This document shows positions 7,088 through 15,595 of a stretch of DNA of 33,048 nt, piece by piece. The stretch spans positions 1 to 33,048 of the forward strand of contig JAAFJT010000051.1 of NCBI GenBank assembly GCA_013298955.1. Direction: 5' to 3'. The stretch's first letter is position 1. Each line of letters starts with the position of its first letter. Under the pieces are notes generated by a model. That model saw only the letters and a program-made list of their open reading frames with translations. It did not search any database and was not told the DNA's origin. A program made the position numbers and the translations under genes. The stretch is from Chitinophagales bacterium. GTDB lineage: Bacteria; Bacteroidota; Bacteroidia; Chitinophagales; Saprospiraceae.

Positions 7088-8758
7088 TCAATCACCCGTT
7101 CGCTGCACCCCAAATGTATAATCTTTATCCTTGCCCGTACAATTACATTTGATTTTAATATTAAAAATCTCCCAATCGCGCATATTTTCAGCCAATTGCG
7201 TTGTACCTTCGACTTTGATGGTTTGGTAATTTTGTTTAAAACAACTCGCCCCATCCTTACGCGGAAACTTAATCGTCTCCGTCCGACTGTACCGATACGA
7301 CCTATCTTCACTCACGACTTTGATAGAAAACGTTTCTTTATCTGCATTATACGCGCTGATGGAATCAATTTTAAACAAAATCAACTTCCGCGAACTAATT
7401 CTCAACGTTTCTTTTGCTGCCAATTTGATGTCCCACTCCTCCAAGAAACGGTCTTGCGGCGTTTTATCGGTGGTCACTTTTTCGGAATACAAACCTAAAT
7501 ACTTATTATTAATCGCTCTTTTGCTTTTTTGAACGCGTTTGATGTACTCAATCTCCTTTTCAAACTCCCCTTTGGGGCGAATCAAATTGACTTCGGTTTC
7601 AATTTCTCTTTTGTAATAAACGCCCGAAATCGTCTCATCCGTGAAATTCCAAACTTTAATATTGCCTTTGGAGTCGCCCGCCGCCAAATATTTGCCATCT
7701 GGACTAAATGCTGCCGTTGTAATCTTGCTTTCAAAATTCAAAGGCGTTGTAATTTCTTTCCGATTGGTCAAATCCCACAATTTCAAGGTATCATTGCCAC
7801 CCACAAAATAACGTCCATCCGTGCTAAAACCAAAAAAATTGTCTTTCATCCCGATAAACATCGTCGGCATATACGTTGCCTGCATCAACGCAGGCGTATT
7901 GGTTTCCCACAAACGGACTTTATTATCGCTATGCGTTGCAAAAAACTTATTTTCAGGCGAAAAAAAGACCGATTTCAATTCTTCAGGTTTTGCACCTTGT
8001 CCGCACCGAAAAATAGCCGCTTCTCTGTTTTTAGCAAAATCGACCAACCGAATGCTATCCACAAAGCCTTCGATGAAATAGACATCATCGGTACTAAAAT
8101 AACGCGTCAAACCATTGCTTGAAAATTCGCGTTCATACTGACCCGAACCCACCGCATACGACGTACAAACATTGCCTTGCTCTACAATGAGCGACCTATT
8201 TTCCATCGTAAACGCCACAGGTTTCGCAAAACTATTGCGATTTTCGCTAAATCGAATGGTATTAATCACTTTTTGCGTGTTTAAATCCATGATATTGATG
8301 TTATTGGCTTCTCGAAACGCCAATAAATTGCCATCAGGAGACACACAAGACGCTCTACCCAATTCCTTTTCGGAAAAACTGCGCACTTTTCGCTTGGTTT
8401 CCAATTCCCAAACATGGATACTCGGGGAAACGATGATGCCTTTATTATTAATAATCACATCTTCGCCACTTTTGGCTATTAACAATCTGCCATTACCGCT
8501 AAATCCTAAACTGCGCACTTTGGTCGCATCGTGAAAAAAGGACATAATATTATCGCCCCCTTGTGCAACCGCGCTCGTGACTAAACTTGACAGACAAAAG
8601 GCTGTCATCGTTATTTTTGCTGTCATGGTTGACATCCTGCTCACTGTCTTACCTATCAATTTGCTTTCGATAGTTTTCATCATTAACTGAGAGTTTGTTA
8701 CAGGTTTAATAAATTTTATTTTCTGAACGATTGGATGGTTAAATAATGATTTTATCAT
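7088..8758 (-). CDS. Exported WD40-like repeat protein
   Basis: The reading frame gives 556 residues. A signal peptide ends at AFCLSSLVTSAVAQ (about residue 66 of the longest form). That is late for a signal peptide, so translation may really begin at the ATGs at 8683, 8680 or 8635; 8758 is the outer limit. The mature protein has WD40-type blades, clearest at VRLWETN, LKLWDLTNRKEITT, ITTAAFSPDGKYLAAG and IKVWNFTDE, and weaker blades before them. A C-terminal domain of about 200 residues follows that I do not recognise; it has a Cys-containing end (IKCNCTGKDKDYTFG). Such proteins usually give a platform for protein contacts; no partner is evident. It is convergent with the GMC gene and divergent from the TonB-dependent receptor. 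Confidence 0.82.
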   Translation of the reverse strand: MIKSLFNHPIVQKIKFIKPVTNSQLMMKTIESKLIGKTVSRMSTMTAKITMTAFCLSSLVTSAVAQGGDNIMSFFHDATKVRSLGFSGNGRLLIAKSGEDVIINNKGIIVSPSIHVWELETKRKVRSFSEKELGRASCVSPDGNLLAFREANNINIMDLNTQKVINTIRFSENRNSFAKPVAFTMENRSLIVEQGNVCTSYAVGSGQYEREFSSNGLTRYFSTDDVYFIEGFVDSIRLVDFAKNREAAIFRCGQGAKPEELKSVFFSPENKFFATHSDNKVRLWETNTPALMQATYMPTMFIGMKDNFFGFSTDGRYFVGGNDTLKLWDLTNRKEITTPLNFESKITTAAFSPDGKYLAAGDSKGNIKVWNFTDETISGVYYKREIETEVNLIRPKGEFEKEIEYIKRVQKSKRAINNKYLGLYSEKVTTDKTPQDRFLEEWDIKLAAKETLRISSRKLILFKIDSISAYNADKETFSIKVVSEDRSYRYSRTETIKFPRKDGASCFKQNYQTIKVEGTTQLAENMRDWEIFNIKIKCNCTGKDKDYTFGVQRTGD

Positions 8759-9256
8759 GCTTAACTAAGTATGTTATATTGGTAAAATGTAAAAAAAAAT
8801 TGTAATCCATTGATAATCAATTGTTGTATTCAAAGCTTGTGCTTTAATTATGTTAGGGTATTTGTTTGAAAATTCAAAAATACGTATTTTATCTTTTTTT
8901 ACAAAGCATAAATCTATTTTTTTTTATCAACCCCCGTTTTAGGAGTAGAAAACGATTTAGATAAAAAAAAATATATTTGTTTTTTGCAAAAACAGCAAGA
9001 AGTATTTTTTTTTGACCGAAATTTGCCCTATCTTTGAGAAGCTACACGGCGGATTTAGGGCAAAAATAAGCAATTCAATGACTATTTAAAGAATTGTTAC
9101 ATTTTTTATCAATTTTTATTTATTTATAATATTTTTATAAATACATAATTTATTAATTAACAATGGCATACAATATTTGCGCACAAATAAAAGATGCCTT
9201 CATTTTTTGTTTTTTTACAAGCTCCATGTACAAACCGAATTTTTTTAACAAACATT
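8759..9256. other. AT-rich divergent intergenic region
   Basis: About 500 nt separate the minus-strand WD40-like gene from the plus-strand TonB-dependent receptor. I see no convincing coding sequence. It holds many A and T runs, a good -7 element for the receptor at 9029-9036, and a 9-nt inverted repeat (TTTGCCCTA at 9022-9030, TAGGGCAAA at 9056-9064) surrounding the expected transcription start. That repeat could be an operator or an early transcript hairpin. The remaining leader up to 9257 is plain AT-rich sequence. Confidence 0.6.
9029..9036 (+). promoter_or_regulatory. Putative -7 element TATCTTTG of the TonB receptor gene
   Basis: TATCTTTG fits the Bacteroidota -7 consensus TAnnTTTG. 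The nearest TTTG upstream (9011-9014) is only 14 nt away instead of about 19, so the -33 element is weak or absent. If used, it would give a leader of about 215 nt before the start at 9257. Confidence 0.45.
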
Positions 9257-12088
9257 ATGAAAAAATATACTATGAACTTTAAACAAACTTTCTGCTGCAT
9301 TTGCCTCTCTATGATTGGAACGATGGCATTTGCGCAAAGGACGCTTCAAGGTAAAGTCACGAATGTCAATAATGAACCGTTGATTGACGCAACGATTTTG
9401 GTGAAGGGGACTTTGATTGGCACCACCACGAATGCTGACGGACGTTATAATATATATGTCCCGTCTGGCGCGGCTACTTTGATTTTCAGTTTTACGGGTT
9501 ACGTTTCGCAAGAGGTCAATATTGGACAAAAGACGGTTTTAAACGTGACGTTATCGGAAGGTTTGGAATTGGATAATATTGTGGTCGTCGGTTCGCGCAA
9601 TGCGACGCGCACTAAATTGGAAACGCCTGTGCCGGTGGATATTATTCCTGTTTCCGTCGTCGTCAATGAGGTCGGGCAGGTGGATTTGAATCAAATCCTC
9701 AATTATGCGGCTCCGTCTTTCCAATCGAATCGGCAAACGGTGGCAGATGGCACAGACCATATTGACCCTGCACAATTGCGCGGGTTGGGACCCGACCAAG
9801 TACTGGTTTTGGTCAATGGCAAACGGCGGCACACGTCTTCTTTGGTCAACATCAATGGGACGATTGGGCGCGGTTCGGTCGGCACGGATTTGAGTGCGAT
9901 TCCGATTGCAGCGATTGAACGTGTTGAAATTTTGCGCGATGGCGCGGCGGCGCAATACGGTTCGGATGCGATTGCGGGCGTTATCAACATCGTTTTGAAA
10001 AAAGATGCTGAATTGGTTCATGCCAATCTTGCTACGGGCATAAATACGGCGGGCGATGGCGCAGTGACGAATTTAGGGTTAAATTATGGTTTTAAACTCC
10101 TTGATAAAGGTTTTTTCAACATTTCGGGCGATTTCAATCAACGCGGTGCGACGAATCGGACTTCGGATTACACGGGACCCATCTTCAAAAGTGCGTCTTC
10201 TGAATCGGTGTATCAAAATGAAAAAGTACCAGAATTGGGCAATCGGACGCGGATGCAGGCGGATAATGATACTTTATCCAAATTGGGTTTAACCCGAAAA
10301 GATTTTCGGATGCGGGTGGGCAATTCGCAAATTCGGAGTATGGGGGTGTTTTTCAACGCGGTTTATCCGCTTTCGATTAATGCAGAAGTCTATGCTTTTG
10401 GCGGTTACAATTTCAAACAAGGTACAGCCGCAGGTTTTTACCGTTTGCCGAATGATACGAGAGTGGTGAAAGATATTTATCCGATTGGTTATTTGCCTGA
10501 AATCCATTCAGTTATCAGCGATAAAGCGGCGACTTTGGGCGTTAAAGGCAGTTTGCGGGGGTGGAATTTGGATTTTGCCAACACGTATGGTCAAAATCAA
10601 TTTTTATTTCAAGTCGAAAATTCGTTGAATGCGTCTTTATTGGCGGCATCTCCGACGAGTTTTCAATGTGGTGGTTTTTCCTTTGCGCAAAATACGACCA
10701 ATTTTGATGTCAATCGCTTGTTTGGAAACATTCAAAGTGGGATGAATGTCGCTTTTGGTGGTGAATTTCGGACGGAAAACTATCAAATCATTGCGGGCGA
10801 AGAGGCTTCTTATCGCAATTATGGTGTAGTGGCTGCGCCTGATACGTTGCGCAATGCGAGTGGCGAGATTACTGCCATCGTTCCATCAACGACTCGGACG
10901 TTGGATAGATTAGGTCGTCCCGGCGGTGCGCAAGTTTTTCCCGGTTTTCGACCTGAAAATGCAGTGAATCGGTATCGCACGAATGCTTCCGCGTATTTGG
11001 ATGTAGAGTTGGATGCGACCGATAAATGGTTGATTGAAGGCGCGTTACGAGCCGAAAGTTACAGCGATTTTGGTGCTACCGCGAATATTAAAGCGGCTTC
11101 TCGGTATAAAATTTCGACCGATTTGGCAGTACGCGGGGCAATCAGTACTGGTTTTCGCGCCCCTGCTTTGCAACAACGCTATTTTAACAATACTTCTACA
11201 CAGTTTGATAATCGCGGGATTCCATCTGAAATCGGCACATTTAGTAATGACAGTCGGATTGCGCGTTTATTGGGGATTCCGAAATTGAAACAAGAGACTT
11301 CGCGCAATTTGAGTTTGGGCATCACCTCTCGGTTGACGCGCCAATTTGATATTTCAGCAGATATTTATCATATTCAAATTCAAAATCGCATCATTTTAAC
11401 GGGGCAATTTGAAGGCGGTAATATTGCAGATATTTTAAAATCAGCTAATGCGAGCAAAGCCGCTTTTTTCACTAATGCAGTGGATACACGCACAACAGGT
11501 TTGGATATTGTGGCAGATTATAACGCTAAAATCCCAGAAGGCAGTGTAAAAGTCGTGTTAGCCGCCAATTTCAATCGAAATGAAGTGGTTAAAAATGGAG
11601 ATGGTACGCCCTTAATTCATGCAACCGAATCGTTGAAAAACTATTTGACCACCTATTTCAATCGGGAAGACCAAAGCCGTTTGGAAACCGCAACGCCGAA
11701 TATGAAAGTAAATTTAACGGTTAATTTCAGACAAGGCAAATGGTCAGCGATGGTTCGGAACGTGTATTTTGGGTCGGTTCAATACGTTTTTCCTGCTGCG
11801 ACGGAGACGGATGCGAGCAAATGGGTTATCAATACGTACTCGGGCAAAGCAGAAAGCCGTGACCAAACGTTTGGCGGCAAAGTCGTAACCGATTTTTCGG
11901 TTGCCCGACAATTGACAACGCAAATGAGTTTTACCTTAGGCGCGAATAACGTGTTTAACATTTATCCAGATGCTCAAACGCATTCTGAAAATGTTTCATA
12001 CGGTCGTTTTTTGTATTCGCGGCGCGTGCAACAATTTGGGTTTAATGGCGCGTATTGGTTTGGTCGCTTTGTGGTGCATATTCGATAA
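9257..12088 (+). CDS. TonB-dependent outer-membrane receptor
   Basis: This 943-residue receptor would import a ligand such as an iron complex, vitamin or sugar across the outer membrane using TonB energy. The start at 9257 gives a normal signal peptide ending GTMAFAQ; the frame is open to 9194, but that extension would bury the signal. Domains in order are: carboxypeptidase-regulatory-like (LQGKVTNVNNEPLIDATILV to about residue 110); plug, with LNQILNYAAPSF, LRGLGPDQVLVLVNGKRRH and IERVEILRDGAAAQYGSDAI; then a 22-strand-type barrel ending FNGAYWFGRFVVHIR. No SusD-like gene follows and the plug does not look SusC-like, so it is probably a stand-alone receptor. The ligand is unknown. A pair of palindromes lies just after the stop. 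Confidence 0.95.
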   Translation: MKKYTMNFKQTFCCICLSMIGTMAFAQRTLQGKVTNVNNEPLIDATILVKGTLIGTTTNADGRYNIYVPSGAATLIFSFTGYVSQEVNIGQKTVLNVTLSEGLELDNIVVVGSRNATRTKLETPVPVDIIPVSVVVNEVGQVDLNQILNYAAPSFQSNRQTVADGTDHIDPAQLRGLGPDQVLVLVNGKRRHTSSLVNINGTIGRGSVGTDLSAIPIAAIERVEILRDGAAAQYGSDAIAGVINIVLKKDAELVHANLATGINTAGDGAVTNLGLNYGFKLLDKGFFNISGDFNQRGATNRTSDYTGPIFKSASSESVYQNEKVPELGNRTRMQADNDTLSKLGLTRKDFRMRVGNSQIRSMGVFFNAVYPLSINAEVYAFGGYNFKQGTAAGFYRLPNDTRVVKDIYPIGYLPEIHSVISDKAATLGVKGSLRGWNLDFANTYGQNQFLFQVENSLNASLLAASPTSFQCGGFSFAQNTTNFDVNRLFGNIQSGMNVAFGGEFRTENYQIIAGEEASYRNYGVVAAPDTLRNASGEITAIVPSTTRTLDRLGRPGGAQVFPGFRPENAVNRYRTNASAYLDVELDATDKWLIEGALRAESYSDFGATANIKAASRYKISTDLAVRGAISTGFRAPALQQRYFNNTSTQFDNRGIPSEIGTFSNDSRIARLLGIPKLKQETSRNLSLGITSRLTRQFDISADIYHIQIQNRIILTGQFEGGNIADILKSANASKAAFFTNAVDTRTTGLDIVADYNAKIPEGSVKVVLAANFNRNEVVKNGDGTPLIHATESLKNYLTTYFNREDQSRLETATPNMKVNLTVNFRQGKWSAMVRNVYFGSVQYVFPAATETDASKWVINTYSGKAESRDQTFGGKVVTDFSVARQLTTQMSFTLGANNVFNIYPDAQTHSENVSYGRFLYSRRVQQFGFNGAYWFGRFVVHIR

Positions 12089-12121
12089 ATAGACTTGTCC
12101 TACGAGTTGGTAAACTAAACC

Positions 12122-12146
12122 TGCGTCAAGTTTGAAACTTGACGCA
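12122..12146. terminator. 25-nt perfect palindrome after the TonB receptor
   Basis: Arms TGCGTCAAGTTT and AAACTTGACGCA flank one G, 33 nt after the receptor stop. It may act with the palindrome at 12151-12182 as a double hairpin ending the receptor transcript. No T-run follows. Confidence 0.6.
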
Positions 12147-12150
12147 TGCC

Positions 12151-12182
12151 AACGTCGGCGAGGTTGCAACCTCGCCGACGTT
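12151..12182. terminator. 32-nt perfect palindrome, second of a tandem pair
   Basis: AACGTCGGCGAGGTTG is followed directly by its exact complement, with no loop base. It is more G+C-rich than its surroundings. It lies 4 nt after a first, unrelated palindrome. Termination or a dispersed palindromic repeat are both possible. Confidence 0.62.
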
Positions 12183-12264
12183 AATACGTTGATTACCAAT
12201 TATTTATATTTTGATAGCTTATTTCAGCCCAATCACTTAAGTTGATTTGAAAGAAGTGATTTTT

Positions 12265-12295
12265 TTTGCATTTTAAAACAAAAACACTATTTTTG
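12265..12295 (+). promoter_or_regulatory. Bacteroidota promoter TTTG-N19-TATTTTTG
   Basis: A -33 TTTG (12265-12268) and a -7 TATTTTTG (12288-12295) are separated by exactly 19 nt, matching the Bacteroidota primary sigma factor consensus TTTG-N19-TAnnTTTG. The start codon of the beta-barrel protein gene is 29 nt downstream, giving a short leader of about 22 nt. Confidence 0.78.
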
Positions 12296-12324
12296 TCGAA
12301 TTATATTAATTCAAATGCTTTCGT

Positions 12325-13401
12325 ATGAAAAAAATACTAATATCTATTTTAGGGATAGCACTTTATTTAAACCCACTTGCCGCACAAATCAAAAAAGGCT
12401 CATGGATGATTGGTGGCTCTATGGAATTAACAAGAGTTCGCTTTTTTGACGTAAATAATCAATTACGCCCCAATGCAACCGCATTAGAAGGTTCGATGAA
12501 CCCACAAATAGGCTATTTTGTAACGAATCGTTTAGCATTCGGTGCAACAATGAATATTCGGTTTCACAACTACAAAGTAGGTGATTTCTTGTCAACACGC
12601 TCCATTTACCCTAAAATTAAACCATTTGCTCGGTTTTATTTTACGCCAATGCATCATTTTAAATTTTTTAATGAAATCGAGGTCGAATGGGCATCCGAGT
12701 TTTCTAAAATTTTATTATCCCCTTTTCCTGCTTTAGATAACTGGTCAAGACACAACCGCTTTTCAATTAGAAACAATTTTGGAGTCAATTATTTTTTGAG
12801 CGATAATCTTGCCGTTGAAGCGCAAATCCCTTATACAATCTATTACAAAGAAGATTCTATTGCGTATTTTAAACCAAAATTAGAATATAGTTTTCCAAAA
12901 TTCACCTTTAACCCCAATTTTAGAATTCGTTTGTTTTTGAATACGGCGAAACAAAAGGCTAACATTTTAGCAGAAAAGTATCTCAAAAAAGGCAACACGA
13001 CCTATGGAATACAAAGTAATATCTCTTTGGCAGACGATTCCTATAGCACAATCGCGCCGAATATGGGCTATTTCATAAGCGATAAATGGATGATTGGCAC
13101 GACATTGTGGATATTTGTTCCAACTAAGGGCGATATTGCAGCCACGATTGGTCCCGAAATTCGCTTTTACCAGCCCCTTTCGCCTAAGATGCAATGGTTG
13201 ACACAAGCATCGACGCAGCTTGGTCTTTTTGGCAGTTTGAAATCAAGCTATAGCCAAGTTGGGACAGGCTTGAATCGGTTTGTATCTGAAAATATAAGCG
13301 TTCAATGCTTATTGAATGGCGATATGTTTTATTGGAATGATAAATTTACCATTCAACCTAATTTATCAATTGGTTTTCAATATTTTATGAGTAAAAAATA
13401 A
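12325..13401 (+). CDS. Predicted outer-membrane beta-barrel protein
   Basis: The 358-residue product has a signal peptide (MKKILISILGIALYLNPLAA, cut before or after Q21). The rest shows alternating hydrophobic and polar residues with many aromatics at strand ends, as in small Bacteroidota outer-membrane beta-barrels, and it ends in SIGFQYFMSKK. The protein appears to be made of two related halves. GSMNPQIGYFVTNRLAFGATMNI in the first half resembles TIAPNMGYFISDKWMIGTTLWI in the second, and each is preceded by a KKG(S/N) turn. I do not recognise a specific family or substrate. A strong promoter lies directly upstream and a hairpin follows, so the gene is probably transcribed alone. Confidence 0.7.
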   Translation: MKKILISILGIALYLNPLAAQIKKGSWMIGGSMELTRVRFFDVNNQLRPNATALEGSMNPQIGYFVTNRLAFGATMNIRFHNYKVGDFLSTRSIYPKIKPFARFYFTPMHHFKFFNEIEVEWASEFSKILLSPFPALDNWSRHNRFSIRNNFGVNYFLSDNLAVEAQIPYTIYYKEDSIAYFKPKLEYSFPKFTFNPNFRIRLFLNTAKQKANILAEKYLKKGNTTYGIQSNISLADDSYSTIAPNMGYFISDKWMIGTTLWIFVPTKGDIAATIGPEIRFYQPLSPKMQWLTQASTQLGLFGSLKSSYSQVGTGLNRFVSENISVQCLLNGDMFYWNDKFTIQPNLSIGFQYFMSKK

Positions 13402-13419
13402 ATTTAATTCATTAAAGAC

Positions 13420-13458
13420 GGAAATGAATTAAGGACGGATATGTCCTAATTCATTTCC
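13420..13458. terminator. Hairpin between convergent genes
   Basis: Arms GGAAATGAATTAAGGAC (13420-13436) and GTCCTAATTCATTTCC (13443-13458) pair with one bulged A around a 6-nt loop. The element lies 18 nt after the beta-barrel gene and 28 nt before the stop of the opposite-strand endonuclease, so it can serve both transcripts. Confidence 0.75.
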
Positions 13459-13486
13459 AGTTTTAAAACATTATTAAACTTATTTG

Positions 13487-14488
13487 TTACGGCTGCTTTA
13501 GGAATAGGACTTGTGATGGAACCCAATCGGTAGCAATCTTATCTGCAAGGACAAGCCATTTTGCAATGCGCTGGTCTGGTGCAACGGATTCACCCCAATA
13601 TTCAACAAATAGTGCATCTTCCATTTTAAGTGCTGCGGCTATCATGTCTGCTTCCAAATTCGCTAAGGCGCGTTGAATATACAATCCTCCCCGTGTGCTA
13701 TCAGATGTCATTGCCACACTTCCCGCCGAAAACAAGTCCCGCGCTTGAGATGCCAACACGCCATGATACGTGAGTAAATAGAGAGCCACATCACTATATT
13801 TATTTTTGACACGAGAACCGCCTACAATTTTAGGACAAAGTAAGGATGCTTCTGCCCTGAGTTTTCTTTTTTCTTCAGCAGGTAAGTCCATATAAAGCCG
13901 AACTTGTATTGGTAATGAATGTTCTTGTTCAGGTTTTTCCTCCAACCACCAAAGGCGTTCACCATCTTTTAATCGCGCTCTGGCATATTGACGAATATAG
14001 TGCATCTTTTTTTCAACAGGCAAAACGCTGAAATCGGCATAAGAAATCTTCATTTGTTTGAATAAGGACGATTTTGCATCTATCTCCAACTCAAAACGCG
14101 GCACATGTGAGGTGCGTACATGAATCACAGCATCTTCGTATCGTTGCCATTTGACTGCTGGGTTTCCTCCCATTTTTCCAAAAACAACATAGATATGAGT
14201 CACGTCCTGATTCCGAAAGGTTTCAAATACACTATTGGCAACGCTGCGCCAAGTATCTTTTGCGGTGAATTTCACCTCAATCCCAAATTTCCCTACGGAT
14301 ATATCTGGAAACGCATAAGGATGTGGATCGTAGTCAACAACGATCTTAAATGCTCCGCCTAATTGTTGTAATACATCACGCACTCGATTTTCAAAATCCT
14401 TAGAAGCAGGAAATATTAAGTTAGTTGCTTCGGACGTAAGTTGAAGGCAGAGTTGATCGAGAAGTGATTCAAATGATTGTTCGTTCAT
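13487..14488 (-). CDS. Type II restriction endonuclease (PD-ExK)
   Basis: This 333-residue protein has a textbook PD-(D/E)xK centre: P61-D62 in YAFPDISVGK and E71-V72-K73 in GIEVKF. The acidic helix before it (DFENRVRDVL) may add a metal ligand. Its start codon overlaps the stop of the m5C methyltransferase gene by 4 nt (ATGA), so the two are translationally coupled and form one restriction-modification system. The nuclease would cut unmethylated foreign DNA, while the methyltransferase protects host sites. The remaining sequence (residues 150-333) probably holds the target-recognition and dimer parts; I do not recognise its subfamily and cannot predict the recognition sequence. Confidence 0.85.
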   Translation of the reverse strand: MNEQSFESLLDQLCLQLTSEATNLIFPASKDFENRVRDVLQQLGGAFKIVVDYDPHPYAFPDISVGKFGIEVKFTAKDTWRSVANSVFETFRNQDVTHIYVVFGKMGGNPAVKWQRYEDAVIHVRTSHVPRFELEIDAKSSLFKQMKISYADFSVLPVEKKMHYIRQYARARLKDGERLWWLEEKPEQEHSLPIQVRLYMDLPAEEKRKLRAEASLLCPKIVGGSRVKNKYSDVALYLLTYHGVLASQARDLFSAGSVAMTSDSTRGGLYIQRALANLEADMIAAALKMEDALFVEYWGESVAPDQRIAKWLVLADKIATDWVPSQVLFLKQP

Positions 14489-15522
14489 AAAGTTTTAATC
14501 GTTAAGCAATCTTTAACGGCTTGTGCAATGTGCCATGCGAGAATTGGCGGTACCGCATTGCCCACTTGACGTTCCGTTTCGCGCAGTTTAGATGCGAAAA
14601 TAAAATTATCGGGAAAAGATTGAATTCGAGCAGCTTCTCGCATGGAAATTCGACGCGGCAGCGAGTAGTGGAACTGAATGTTACCATGACATTCAGCTCG
14701 AATCGTAAATCCTGGTCGATTAGCATCCAATCGCCGATTCCCTTGGTCATGACTTGCATTTGCCGCACTCCAAACATGATTAATACTTTCATCAACTTCC
14801 AATAGCTCCAAATCTGCAATTGCTTCGGCAGCAGTCATCCACTTTTCTTTCGTTCTTTCTGGCTTCGGAGGCTGGAATGCAGAGATACCGTTAGCTGTAC
14901 CCACAATGAAAACGCGTTCCCGACTTTGAGGGACACCGTAATCTGCTGCATGATAGAGCGCATACGAAACCTGATAACCAAGTGAACCAAAATCTTCCAT
15001 GATTTTGTCAAAAGAGGCTTTGCGCGATTGCAGAAGCAGCCCCTTTACGTTTTCAGCAACAAATACTTTCGGTTTCACAAGCGCAATTGATTCAATCATA
15101 GAAGTATAAAGACTACTGCGTTTCCCATTGATACCCAACCCTTTGCCATTAATAGAAATGTCTTGACAAGGGAAGCCACCAATGATTACATCCGCAGTTG
15201 AAGGCAGTGTAGCAAGGTAATCTTGAATGTCACCATGATGAATATTTTTGTCAATGTTACGCCGATAGGTGTTACACGCTGCCGCATTAATTTCATTTGC
15301 CCAAGTAATCCGAAATGGATTTTTGGCGTAATGTTGCCCAAAAATGGAAAAATCACCTTGAAAACCCAAATCCATGCCGCCGCAACCTGAAAATAAGGAC
15401 ACAACTGAGTATTCTGATGGAGCCTGTCGGGAATCATAACGGGGCATTAGCGGTTTGCTTACGTCACTATCGCACCTTGAAGTTGCAATAATAGATTGAT
15501 TATCAATGGATTGATTTGTCAT
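14485..15522 (-). CDS. DNA (cytosine-5)-methyltransferase
   Basis: This 345-residue enzyme transfers a methyl group from S-adenosylmethionine to C5 of a target cytosine, protecting host DNA from the coupled endonuclease. All main motifs are present in order: SAM-binding motif I SVVSLFSGCGGMDLGF (39-54); motif IV GGFPCQDIS with catalytic C119; motif VI VAENVKG (155-161); motif VIII PQSRERVFIVG (198-208); motif X RQVGNAVPP near the end. The target-recognition region between VIII and IX is short. The first 35 residues are not conserved in this family, so the start could be the Met at residue 26 (MPRYDS). The gene lies 73 nt downstream of the epimerase gene on the same strand and has a possible own -7 element. 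Confidence 0.95.
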   Translation of the reverse strand: MTNQSIDNQSIIATSRCDSDVSKPLMPRYDSRQAPSEYSVVSLFSGCGGMDLGFQGDFSIFGQHYAKNPFRITWANEINAAACNTYRRNIDKNIHHGDIQDYLATLPSTADVIIGGFPCQDISINGKGLGINGKRSSLYTSMIESIALVKPKVFVAENVKGLLLQSRKASFDKIMEDFGSLGYQVSYALYHAADYGVPQSRERVFIVGTANGISAFQPPKPERTKEKWMTAAEAIADLELLEVDESINHVWSAANASHDQGNRRLDANRPGFTIRAECHGNIQFHYSLPRRISMREAARIQSFPDNFIFASKLRETERQVGNAVPPILAWHIAQAVKDCLTIKTL

Positions 15523-15538
15523 TTAAGTAATTTTTATG

Positions 15539-15546
15539 CAAAAATA
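15539..15546 (-). promoter_or_regulatory. Possible -7 element of the restriction-modification operon
   Basis: On the minus strand this reads TATTTTTG, a fit to TAnnTTTG, 16 nt before the methyltransferase start. The nearest TTG upstream is 14 nt away, shorter than the usual spacing, so the assignment is weak. Confidence 0.35.
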
Positions 15547-15595
15547 GGCTTTTTAAAGGTCAATATACTTCTTTTAACCAAAATTTTAACCTAAT

